Source of the DNA: Planctomycetota bacterium
GTDB lineage: Bacteria > Planctomycetota > Phycisphaerae > UBA1845 > UTPLA1
NCBI GenBank assembly: GCA_003576905.1
Contig: QEVG01000025.1
Coordinates: forward strand, 1 to 64,000
Length of the DNA stretch: 64,000 nt
Direction of reading: 5' to 3'
Shown piece after piece: positions 28,661-36,455 of the stretch. The notes beneath the pieces are model-generated. The model worked only from the letters and a program-made list of their open reading frames with translations. It searched no databases and was not told the origin of the DNA. Numbering within the stretch: position 1 is the stretch's first letter; each line of letters begins with the position of its first letter. Both the position numbers and the translations under genes were made by a program.

Positions 28661-30016
28661 TTACCCCCCTGCCTTTCGAGGTGTATTCGACGCGGCGCGG
28701 CCCTCGCCCAGCCGGGATTTGCGATGAAGCGTGGCGGTCCGTTCGGCGCCGATGCTCACGATCGTGATCGGAATGCCCAGCAGTTCCTCCAGCCGGTCAA
28801 TGTAGTTCCGCGCCGCCGCCGGGAGCATCTCGAACGACGTCGCGCCGGAGATGTCCTCCCGCCAGCCCGGAAGCGTCTCGTACTCCGGCAGGGCGGATTC
28901 CAGTTCGCGGATGTCGGCCGGAAACGTCTTGAGGAGTTCGCCGTTCACGCGGTAGCCGGTGCAGACCTTGAGGTCGCCGACGGTGCTGAGGGTGTCGAGG
29001 TGCATGACGGCGGCCTGGGTGATCCCGCCGAGCAGCGCGCTGTAGCGCGTCGCGAAGGCGTCGAACCAGCCGCAGCGGCGCGGGCGGCCCGTCGTCGTGC
29101 CATACTCGTGGCCGCGCTCGCGGATCAGGCCACCCGTCGCGTCGGACAGCTCGGTCGGAAACGGGCCGCTTCCCACGCGCGTGCAGTAGGCTTTCATCAC
29201 GCCGACATAGCTGCGAACGGCGGCCGGGGGCACGCCCGCCCCTGCCGCGACGCCCGCCGCGGTACATGTGCTGCTCGTGACGAACGGAAACGTCCCGTGG
29301 GTGATGTCGAGCAGGCTGCCCTGGGCGCCCTCGAAGAGGATGCGCCGGCCCTCTGCGATGGCCTCGTTGAGTGTCAACGTCGTGTCATTCACATGCGGAC
29401 GCAGCCGCTCGGCGTAGCCGAGCCACCGGTCGGCGATCGCCGCGGCGTCGAGCGGATCACCGTCGCCGTACAGCGCCGCGAACACGCGATTTCGGTCGGC
29501 GACAATCTCCGCGACGCGGGCCCGGAAGTCGGCCGGGTAGTAAAGGTCGGTCACGCGCAGGGCGGTCGTACGCAGCGCCTTGTCGGCATAACAGGGGCCG
29601 ATGCCCTTTGCCGTGGTGCCGATCTTCCGCGCCGCGCCCAGCCGCTCCTCCCCGAGGCGGTCCTGCTTTTTGTGATAGGGCATGACGAGGTGTGCCCGGC
29701 GAGAGACGAGGAGGTTGCTCCCGATCTCGACGCCGCGCGCGCGAAGGCCGTCGATCTCGGTGAGGAGCACTTCCAGGTCGAGGGCCACGCCGGGGCCGAT
29801 GATGTTCCGCACGCCGGGCCGGAGAATCCCCGAAGGCATCAGGTGAAGGGCGAACTTCTCATTGCCGACTCGGACCGTGTGTCCGGCATTGGCCCCGCCG
29901 GCATATCGGACGACGACGTCAAAATGCTCCGTGAGCAGGTCGACGATCTTGCCCTTGCCCTCATCGCCCCACTGGAGGCCGATGACGCTGGTGTTGCCTA
30001 ACGCTGGGAAATCCAT
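28661..30016 (-). CDS. purA: Adenylosuccinate synthetase
   Basis: The 451-residue protein begins with the GTP-binding loop QWGDEGKGKIVD, followed by the IMP-binding NAGHT motif. The middle and C-terminal parts have normal family length and features (GTFPFVTSS, TGRPRRCGWFD). It joins aspartate to IMP in the first step of AMP synthesis, in the cytosol. The ATG at 30016 has only a weak site. It heads a two-gene unit with uppS, with zero bases between the genes. Confidence 0.96.
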   Translation of the reverse strand: MDFPALGNTSVIGLQWGDEGKGKIVDLLTEHFDVVVRYAGGANAGHTVRVGNEKFALHLMPSGILRPGVRNIIGPGVALDLEVLLTEIDGLRARGVEIGSNLLVSRRAHLVMPYHKKQDRLGEERLGAARKIGTTAKGIGPCYADKALRTTALRVTDLYYPADFRARVAEIVADRNRVFAALYGDGDPLDAAAIADRWLGYAERLRPHVNDTTLTLNEAIAEGRRILFEGAQGSLLDITHGTFPFVTSSTCTAAGVAAGAGVPPAAVRSYVGVMKAYCTRVGSGPFPTELSDATGGLIRERGHEYGTTTGRPRRCGWFDAFATRYSALLGGITQAAVMHLDTLSTVGDLKVCTGYRVNGELLKTFPADIRELESALPEYETLPGWREDISGATSFEMLPAAARNYIDRLEELLGIPITIVSIGAERTATLHRKSRLGEGRAASNTPRKAGG

Positions 30017-30157
30017 GTTTCACCGGGGGACGCGTGCGCGCCGCCAACGCTCGGCGGCGCGACCGTTTGTTATACCTTGGCCGGCCGGGGGGCGAAAGCT
30101 CGGCCCTCCATGCGTACGCCCAAAAACAGGCGGTGGTTTTGGTGTGGAATCTCGGAG

Positions 30158-30163
30158 TATAAT
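30158..30163 (+). promoter_or_regulatory. Candidate -10 box of cysE, leaderless start
   Basis: A perfect TATAAT ends six bases before the cysE ATG at 30170, and no ribosome site lies close to the start. Transcription would be expected to begin at the initiation codon. The -35 region is poor. Confidence 0.5.
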
Positions 30164-30169
30164 CGTCGC

Positions 30170-31150
30170 ATGATCGGTGAATTCGACCTCGATGACCGCC
30201 TCCAGGACCTCGTCGACCGCATTGTCGCCAATTACGAGTCAGACCCCCGCACACGGCACATCGACCGGGGCTATCTGCCGAGCTACACGGAGCTTGTCCG
30301 TATCATCGAAATGCTCCTGGAGGTTTCCTTTCCCGGCTACTTCGGGCGGCAGAATCTCAGCAGCAAGAACGTGCGCTACCATGTCGGCGATCTGCTGCCA
30401 CGCCTGGCCCAGGCGCTGTACATGCAGACCTTCCGCTCGCTGTGCCACCTGAACGAAATCGAGGGAAACTACGACCCCAACGGACCGCCCGACCAGGCGA
30501 CCCCGTTCGACAGGCGGGCGCGCGAGATGGCGATTGAGTTTCTGAACAAGATTCCGGACGTGCGCGACATGCTCGCCTTCGACGTGCAGGCGGCCTACGA
30601 CGGTGACCCGGCATCGGCCAACACCGACGAGGTGGTCCTCGCCTACCCCGGCCTCCTGGCGATCACAATCCAGCGCTACGCCCACGAACTCTACAAGATG
30701 CAGGTGCCGCTTATGCCGCGCACGATGAGCGAATGGGCGCACAAGGAAACCGGCATCGACATTCACCCCGGCGCCCGGATCGGCCGCAGCTTCTTCATCG
30801 ATCACGGCACGGGCGTGGTCATCGGCGAGACCACCGACATCGGCGACAACGTCAAGATTTACCAGGGCGTCACGCTCGGCGCGCTTTCCTTCCTCAAGGA
30901 TGAGCGCGGGCGAATGGTGCGGGGCTACAAGCGGCACCCCACCGTCCGCAATAGCGTCACCATCTACGCGAACGCCATCATCCTCGGCGGCGATACTGTC
31001 ATCGGCGAGGGAGCGACCATCGGCGGCTCGACCTTCCTGACCTCCAGTGTTCCCGCCGGGTGCACCGTAACGAACTCCCCGCCCGAACTCACCGTCCGCC
31101 CGCCCAAAGCGCGCAAGCCCGGCCAGCCGGTCGCGGACTTTGACATTTGA
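30170..31150 (+). CDS. cysE: Serine O-acetyltransferase
   Basis: The 326-residue protein has a helical N-terminal domain and a C-terminal left-handed beta-helix built of hexapeptide repeats. It contains the active-site segment DHGTGVVIGETT and GVTLGALSF of serine acetyltransferases. It makes O-acetylserine for cysteine synthesis. It is longer than the roughly 270-residue E. coli enzyme, with about 60 extra N-terminal residues, like some long family members. The ATG has a TATAAT immediately upstream instead of a ribosome site. The gene is divergent from purA. Confidence 0.93.
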   Translation: MIGEFDLDDRLQDLVDRIVANYESDPRTRHIDRGYLPSYTELVRIIEMLLEVSFPGYFGRQNLSSKNVRYHVGDLLPRLAQALYMQTFRSLCHLNEIEGNYDPNGPPDQATPFDRRAREMAIEFLNKIPDVRDMLAFDVQAAYDGDPASANTDEVVLAYPGLLAITIQRYAHELYKMQVPLMPRTMSEWAHKETGIDIHPGARIGRSFFIDHGTGVVIGETTDIGDNVKIYQGVTLGALSFLKDERGRMVRGYKRHPTVRNSVTIYANAIILGGDTVIGEGATIGGSTFLTSSVPAGCTVTNSPPELTVRPPKARKPGQPVADFDI

Positions 31151-31249
31151 GCCCGAGACCCACCGGAAACCCGCCGAACAAGACCCCGGCCTTGACGGAA
31201 GGGCCTTGCCGATAAACGCTTAGCACACCGAAACTCACCGGAGCCTGGC

Positions 31250-33025
31250 ATGCGCGTCGCGGTACGAAATCATTTACGTTGGATTGTTGGGGTCTGTATC
31301 GGAGGGGTCGCCGCTGGGGTGGTCTTTTTCGCCGGTTGCGGCGGGCAGGAGGAGTGGGACCAGTTCTGGGACAAATTCAGGGAAAAGGGTGAGCAGCCGG
31401 CCCCAACGCCCCCGGTAATGAACTCGCGCGGCAAGGGACTCCAGGGGACAATCGGCCAGCTCGTCACGGTGGACGGGCTCCAGATGATACAGGTCAGCGG
31501 GTACGGGCTGGTCACGGGGCTTGTGGACACGGGAGGCTCGGACGGACCAGAGATCGTGAAACAGTACCTCGTCAAGGAAATCCGCCGCAACCAGGGCATC
31601 GGCGAGCCGGGCATGCCCGCTGAAGAAGTCATTGGCAGCCGCGACACGGCCATGGTCGCCGTTACGGGGCGCATTCCGGCCGGGGCGAAGAAGGGTGACC
31701 GCTTCGACGTCGGAATCGAGGCGCTTGGAACGCAGACAAAATCGCTCGTCGGGGGTCGGCTTGTCCTGTGCGATCTGAAGCTATTCGCGGAGACACCTCA
31801 GGGCATCATTGAGGGCAAGACGCTGGCGACCGCGACGGGCCCCGTGTTTGTAAGCCCGTTCGATCGCGCGGGGCGGCCGGCATCCAAGGTCGACCTTCGG
31901 CGCGGCATGGTATTGAGCGGCGGAATCACGAAGGAGCCGCGGCGCATCCGCCTGATGCTGACGGACCCGCGGTACAGCGTGGCCGAGCAGATTGAGAACC
32001 GGATCAACAGCCGCTATGCCGGCCTGGAGCCCATCGCCGACGCGACGAGCCCGGGGTCGATCGACCTCGATCTGCCGGTATCGGCGATGGAACAGAAGCG
32101 GCTGTTCCTCGAGCGCGTGATGCATACGACGCTCAACGGGAACACGGCGTTTCTGGAGGAGCGGGCCCGGGACCTGTGTGACGAACTGGTGGACCTCGAG
32201 CCGGAATACGAAGTCATCGGATTGGCACTCGAAGCGATCGGCAAGATCGGCCTTCCGATGGTGCGGAAGAACTACGCCAGCGAGCAGCCGGGCATCAGCT
32301 TCTACGCGGGCCGCACGGGGTTGCGCCTGGGCGATCGCGAGGGGATGCGCGTCGTGGCCAGGCACGCCCGCAACCCCCGGAGCCCCTACCGGAAGCAGGC
32401 CATCGATGAACTGGGGTGGGCGATCGAGATGAGCGCGGCGGGCGAGGCGCTGCGAAAGGTGCTGGATGACGAGGACACCGATATCCGCATCCGGGCCTAT
32501 CTCGCGCTGCGCCGGCACCGAAACCCGGCAATCGAAACGCGCGTGCTCGACGAGGACAATCTGATCCTGGATCTCATCGATACCACCGGTCCCTACCTCA
32601 TCTACGTTCAGCGGGTCGGAGCGCCGCGCATCGCGATCTTCGGAAAGCGGATGCGCTGCAATCCGCCGGCGCTGTTCCCGGACATCGACTACCGCGAGGA
32701 CGGCCGGGAGTATTTCACAACCCTGACGGCGGAACTCGGAGACGACCGGATGACGGTGATCTATCGCAACCGCCGCAGCGGACTTCAATCGCCCCGGCTG
32801 CGGGCGCCGCTGATCGTGGCCGATCTGGTCAGGTTTCTCGGCGATCGCTTTTCGCTGGATGATGACAAGAACCCGACGGGGCTTGCCGTCCCGTACTCGG
32901 AGGTCGTCGACATCCTCGGCGCGCTGTGCAAGCGGCAGACCATTCCGGCGGATTTCGTCACCGACGAAATGATCACCGAGTCGGAGGATGAAAGCGGCCG
33001 CGAGCGGCGCGAAACCGAGTACTAG
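31250..33025 (+). CDS. Lipoprotein with flagellar P-ring (FlgI)-like domain and C-terminal repeats
   Basis: The 591-residue protein has a lipoprotein signal (lipobox FAGC, Cys30). Residues about 63-270 resemble the FlgI P-ring fold: VSGYGLVTGLVDTGG, then AMVAVTGRIPAGAKKGDRFDV and LVGGRLVLCDLK, each in FlgI order. Instead of ending like FlgI, it continues for some 300 residues with a helical, HEAT-like stretch (about 330-440) and a beta-rich tail. No flagellar gene is near. It may form a ring in the envelope, but its partner is unknown. GGAG six bases before the ATG supports the start. The FlgI resemblance is from recall and needs a profile search. Confidence 0.75.
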   Translation: MRVAVRNHLRWIVGVCIGGVAAGVVFFAGCGGQEEWDQFWDKFREKGEQPAPTPPVMNSRGKGLQGTIGQLVTVDGLQMIQVSGYGLVTGLVDTGGSDGPEIVKQYLVKEIRRNQGIGEPGMPAEEVIGSRDTAMVAVTGRIPAGAKKGDRFDVGIEALGTQTKSLVGGRLVLCDLKLFAETPQGIIEGKTLATATGPVFVSPFDRAGRPASKVDLRRGMVLSGGITKEPRRIRLMLTDPRYSVAEQIENRINSRYAGLEPIADATSPGSIDLDLPVSAMEQKRLFLERVMHTTLNGNTAFLEERARDLCDELVDLEPEYEVIGLALEAIGKIGLPMVRKNYASEQPGISFYAGRTGLRLGDREGMRVVARHARNPRSPYRKQAIDELGWAIEMSAAGEALRKVLDDEDTDIRIRAYLALRRHRNPAIETRVLDEDNLILDLIDTTGPYLIYVQRVGAPRIAIFGKRMRCNPPALFPDIDYREDGREYFTTLTAELGDDRMTVIYRNRRSGLQSPRLRAPLIVADLVRFLGDRFSLDDDKNPTGLAVPYSEVVDILGALCKRQTIPADFVTDEMITESEDESGRERRETEY

Positions 33026-33586
33026 TGCCATTCCATTGACGCGAACGGAGATTGACTGAAAACACGGCGACCGCCGGGGCCGGCAAGGGCCTCGGCGGTC
33101 GCGTGCAGCTTCTTTCGCCTCCCGGAAGCGAGGCCCTTTCCCCTATGGTCGCCAAGCGTATCGGGATAATGTTGGGAGTTTGCGAACGCCGCGCGAGGAT
33201 TGCGTAAAACCAGGAGTGCCTGCAATGTGTCATGAGTCGTAAAAAGAAGTGACCGTCCTGAAGTTCGCGGTCAGGACGGCGATTGAGGAGTGGGTGGAGC
33301 AGTAAAAGGTGACCGCAGGGTACCTTGTCCGCGCTAGCGGCATATGAACCAGGCGTTAAGATCGAATGGAATCCGCCACGCGGTCCGGACCGCCCGGCCG
33401 CCGCGCGTTGCCGCCCGCGGCCGCTTCCGCTAAGATCCCGCGCCGCAGACGCCCCGATTCGCGAATCCGACTTCCGCGAGGAACTCATCGTGCCCGGCGC
33501 GGCCGCGACATGCCGGGGCTTTCGCGATCCGGACATCCGGTATCAACCTCGCGGAATTCCGGGAAGTTTGCTCACATACGGGCGCT
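33026..33586. other. Intergenic region with two hairpins
   Basis: No gene is visible in this 561-base gap. Besides the hairpin at 33067-33102, CCGTCCTGA at 33253-33261 and TCAGGACGG at 33271-33279 form a perfect 9-bp inverted repeat with a 9-base centre. That could be a hairpin or a regulator-binding site. The right half is very GC-rich without recognised signals. Confidence 0.55.
33067..33102. terminator. Strong hairpin, possible terminator
   Basis: The segments 33067-33081 and 33088-33102 form a 15-bp stem including one G-U pair around a six-base loop; its core is GCGACCGCC with GGCGGTCGC. It lies about 40 bases after the FlgI-like gene. The following sequence is only mildly T-rich, so intrinsic termination is uncertain. 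Confidence 0.55.
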
Positions 33587-35014
33587 ATGACGCAGTCGAG
33601 AATCTGGCGACAATTCCGCGTGGGCATGATCGCCGCTGACGCCCTGGCGATCTTCCTCACCTACGTCGTCGCCGACATCCTTCGATGCCGCCTCCACATG
33701 GGGGTCGACTGGCCCGAACTTCTGCCCGGGAAAATCAGCAGCGTGCGCGAGGTTCACCTCAAGGTACTCGCCCTCCTGCCGTTCGGTTGGCCGCTTATCC
33801 TCTCGCTCCTCGGCTGGTACCAGCAGCGCTGGCGGCCGGTGGGTTGGCTCCTGCGCACCGTCTTGATCGCCGACGCCATCCTCGCGCTTTTCATGGCGGG
33901 GCTTGCCCTGCTTTTTGTCCGCGAACTCTACCCGCGGGCTCAGATCGGGTTCATGCTCCTGCTGACGCCTGCGACCACCCTGGCCGTCCGGGGTATAACA
34001 GGCATCGCCGGTCGCTGGATCAGTTCCCGACAGCGGCGACACGTTCTCGTTGTCGGGACCGGCCGCGACGCGGTTCGACTGCGACGCCTCCTCCGGACCG
34101 CCGCCCTGGGAAAGCCGATGGTGCTGGGGCACCTCCGGGGCTTCTGGGAGCAATCGGGCACAGAGGCGCAGACGGGCGCGGTCCTGGGCGAAATCAGTCA
34201 GCTCGGTCCCATATTGGACGGCAACGTGGTTGACGAGGTCGTCTTTTGCGCTCCGCTCGATGCGTTGCCGAGCCTGATGCCCTATGTGCAACTCTGCGAG
34301 GAGATCGGAGTGGTCTCGCAGATTCAGGTGGAATCACTGACATGCCATTCGCAACCGGAGCTTGTGAATTTCCACGGGATACCGCTCCTGTCGTACTCGC
34401 CGGTCCGCCATGCGCCGGAACTGCTCTCGATCAAACGGGCGGTGGACGTGGCTCTGGCCCTTGTCGGGGTCCTGATCACCGCGCCGATAATGACCCTATG
34501 TGCCCTGGCGGTGAAACTCACGTCTCCTGGCCCGATAATTTTCCGACAACGGAGGAGCGGCCTCAACGGACGGGAGTTCGAAATGTTCAAATTCCGCACC
34601 ATGGAGGCCGGGGCCGAGGCGCGCCAGGCGGAACTTGCCGAAATGAACGAAGTCACCGGGCCGGTGTTCAAGATCGAACGCGACCCAAGGGTCACCGCGG
34701 TTGGGCGGTTTTTGCGCCGCTGGAGCCTCGACGAATTGCCCCAGCTTTTCAACGTCCTGAAGGGGGACATGTCCATCGTGGGGCCGCGGCCCCCCTTACC
34801 GGCAGAAGTTGCCAGGTACGACCGCTGGCAGCGGCGAAGGCTCAGCATGCGGCCCGGTCTGACCTGTCTTTGGCAGGTCAAGGGCCGTCACAAGATCGGG
34901 TTCGACGAATGGATGAAACTCGATCTTTTTTACATAGACCATTGGTCCCTCAAGCTCGATTTCCTTATCCTGTGTCGAACCATAGCCGCCGTGCTCAGCG
35001 GTTCCGGGGCCTGA
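33587..35014 (+). CDS. Polyprenyl-phosphate sugar-1-phosphate transferase (WcaJ/WbaP type)
   Basis: The 475-residue protein has several N-terminal membrane segments, a central nucleotide-binding-like domain (LVVGTGRDAVRLRRLL), and the conserved C-terminal bacterial sugar transferase domain from about residue 280. That domain includes FRQRRSGLNGREFEMFKFRT, the catalytic Asp-Glu in WSLDELPQLFNVLKGDMS, and VGPRPPLP. It starts exopolysaccharide or O-antigen repeat units on undecaprenyl phosphate at the inner membrane. No glycosyltransferases adjoin it, so the rest of the locus is elsewhere. The ATG at 33587 has a weak site; an internal ATG at residue 14 is possible. Confidence 0.92.
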   Translation: MTQSRIWRQFRVGMIAADALAIFLTYVVADILRCRLHMGVDWPELLPGKISSVREVHLKVLALLPFGWPLILSLLGWYQQRWRPVGWLLRTVLIADAILALFMAGLALLFVRELYPRAQIGFMLLLTPATTLAVRGITGIAGRWISSRQRRHVLVVGTGRDAVRLRRLLRTAALGKPMVLGHLRGFWEQSGTEAQTGAVLGEISQLGPILDGNVVDEVVFCAPLDALPSLMPYVQLCEEIGVVSQIQVESLTCHSQPELVNFHGIPLLSYSPVRHAPELLSIKRAVDVALALVGVLITAPIMTLCALAVKLTSPGPIIFRQRRSGLNGREFEMFKFRTMEAGAEARQAELAEMNEVTGPVFKIERDPRVTAVGRFLRRWSLDELPQLFNVLKGDMSIVGPRPPLPAEVARYDRWQRRRLSMRPGLTCLWQVKGRHKIGFDEWMKLDLFYIDHWSLKLDFLILCRTIAAVLSGSGA

Positions 35015-35104
35015 CGGCCGAACTTTTCCGGAATGGTCCGGGGTTTTCGGTCGATTCAATCGGGGGGCCCGTGGCGCACCCGTTAATGAGGTGAACCAGT
35101 TGCA

Positions 35105-36124
35105 ATGTCCGGTGCAGTGACCTGGATGGTGGCCGTCTCGATTGGACTTCTCGGGCAAGCCCTGCCCGCAGAGCCCATTTCGCCGCTTTCGCCGGACAGG
35201 CCCCTGCCCGGAGTCATCCGCGCCGAGTTGCGACCGGAAAAGGCCGTGGTGCCTGTCGGCGGCCGGGTCATTGTCGAGTTCGCCATCTACAACATGACCG
35301 ACGAAAAAGTCACGCTCTCCGTGCCGGGCGCGCTCGTCGGTCGCGAGCGCGCCGACTTTGGACTGGGACTTCCGCTGGAGCATGTCTTCTCCGCCCCGGA
35401 GTTCCGGGCTTTGGAGATCTCCTCGGAAGAATCCCCGGACATGGGCGACCGGGTCATGCGAAAGCCCGAGTTTCCAATCCCGCCGATCACGCTCGCGCCA
35501 TTTGGAGTCGCGGGTCTGCGGTTCGACGTTGCGCGGTTTTACCCTGGGCTTCACCAAGCGGGCATTTATCAGCTGCGCTGGCGCCCCTACGGTGGCGCAA
35601 TTGAGGCGCCGCCCGTCACAATTACCGTCGTCCCGTACAAGCAGGTGCTCCTCGAGACCGAATTCGGGACGATGACGCTTCAACTCCTCTACGAGAAAGC
35701 GCCGCGGCACGTGGCGAATTTTCTCGAGCTTGTTGAACGCCGCTTCTACAACGGCAAGGTCTTTCATCACGTGATGCCCAACCAGTTCATCCTCGGCGGC
35801 TCCCCGGACGGCTTCGGCGAAGGCAAGCGGCCCGACGGGCTGACGCTTCCGCCGGAATTCAACGACACGCCGTTCGAACTCGGCACCGTCGGAATGGCCC
35901 TCCTTCCGGGCGATGAGAACTCAGGCAGCTGCCAGTTTTTCATTTGCCTCTCGCGCCAGCCCGGCTGGGACGGCCGCTACACCGCGTTTGCCCAGATCAG
36001 CGGGCCGCAGTCGCTCGCGATTCTCCGCCGGCTCGGCGAGGTTCAGACCGACGAAGACCACCGACCCGTCAATCCACTCGTTATCAAGAGCGCCAGCGTC
36101 ATCGACGCGCCGTACGGCAAATAG
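35105..36124 (+). CDS. Exported cyclophilin-type peptidyl-prolyl isomerase with N-terminal beta domain
   Basis: The 339-residue protein has a probable signal peptide (WMVAVSIGLLGQALPA). An Ig-like or other beta-rich domain follows to about residue 180, and then a bacterial cyclophilin domain (ETEFGTMTLQLLYEKAPRHV, FHHVMPNQFILGGSP, ENSGSCQFFICL). Cyclophilins catalyse proline cis-trans isomerisation and help fold exported proteins. The usual active-site Arg of FHRV-type motifs appears here as His (FHHVMP), so catalysis may be weak. The ribosome site is distant (GAGGTGA about 12 bases upstream). Confidence 0.88.
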   Translation: MSGAVTWMVAVSIGLLGQALPAEPISPLSPDRPLPGVIRAELRPEKAVVPVGGRVIVEFAIYNMTDEKVTLSVPGALVGRERADFGLGLPLEHVFSAPEFRALEISSEESPDMGDRVMRKPEFPIPPITLAPFGVAGLRFDVARFYPGLHQAGIYQLRWRPYGGAIEAPPVTITVVPYKQVLLETEFGTMTLQLLYEKAPRHVANFLELVERRFYNGKVFHHVMPNQFILGGSPDGFGEGKRPDGLTLPPEFNDTPFELGTVGMALLPGDENSGSCQFFICLSRQPGWDGRYTAFAQISGPQSLAILRRLGEVQTDEDHRPVNPLVIKSASVIDAPYGK

Positions 36125-36237
36125 GCCGTCGGACGAGTTGGACGCGTGTCCGCTCCGACCCCACTCAGCCGCGTCATCAAACCCCCACTGTGAAATGCGC
36201 CCTTGCAACCGCGGGTGGCGTGCCCGGCCGCCGGGGC

Positions 36238-36243
36238 TATAAT
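36238..36243 (+). promoter_or_regulatory. Candidate -10 box of the SRP RNA gene
   Basis: A perfect TATAAT lies about 40-50 bases before the start of the SRP RNA helix. The -35 region is not convincing. It is the only good -10 match in the gap before dnaX. Confidence 0.5.
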
Positions 36244-36278
36244 CGCTTCGCGCGATTACCCGCCCGGCGAACCCTGCC

Positions 36279-36411
36279 GGCGCTTCGAGATGCTGTGGCC
36301 TGGTCTCATGCAATGCGATGCTGTCGGGCATCGGGTCAGGCTGGAAACAGAGCAGCCCACCTGCGGTAGCCATGTGCCGTGAGGTGCTGGGCCGCAGCAT
36401 CCCGCAGCGCC
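36279..36411 (+). ncRNA. ffs: Signal recognition particle RNA (4.5S-like)
   Basis: The conserved domain IV is present. GGTCAGG at 36333 and AGCAGCC at 36350 flank a three-base CTG/CAG stem closed by a GAAA tetraloop, with the same spacing as in E. coli 4.5S RNA. The outer helix pairs GATGCTGTGGCC at 36289-36300 with GGCCGCAGCATC at 36390-36401 and may extend through GGCGCT at 36279 with AGCGCC at 36406. GTGCCGTGAGGTGCTGGG matches the conserved 3' strand. Location directly before dnaX-ybaB-recR is known from other bacteria. The exact ends are uncertain. Confidence 0.93.
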
Positions 36412-36455
36412 CGGGCCGGCCGCGCGGGACGGCGGAGAGAGGCGGCGGACCAGCC

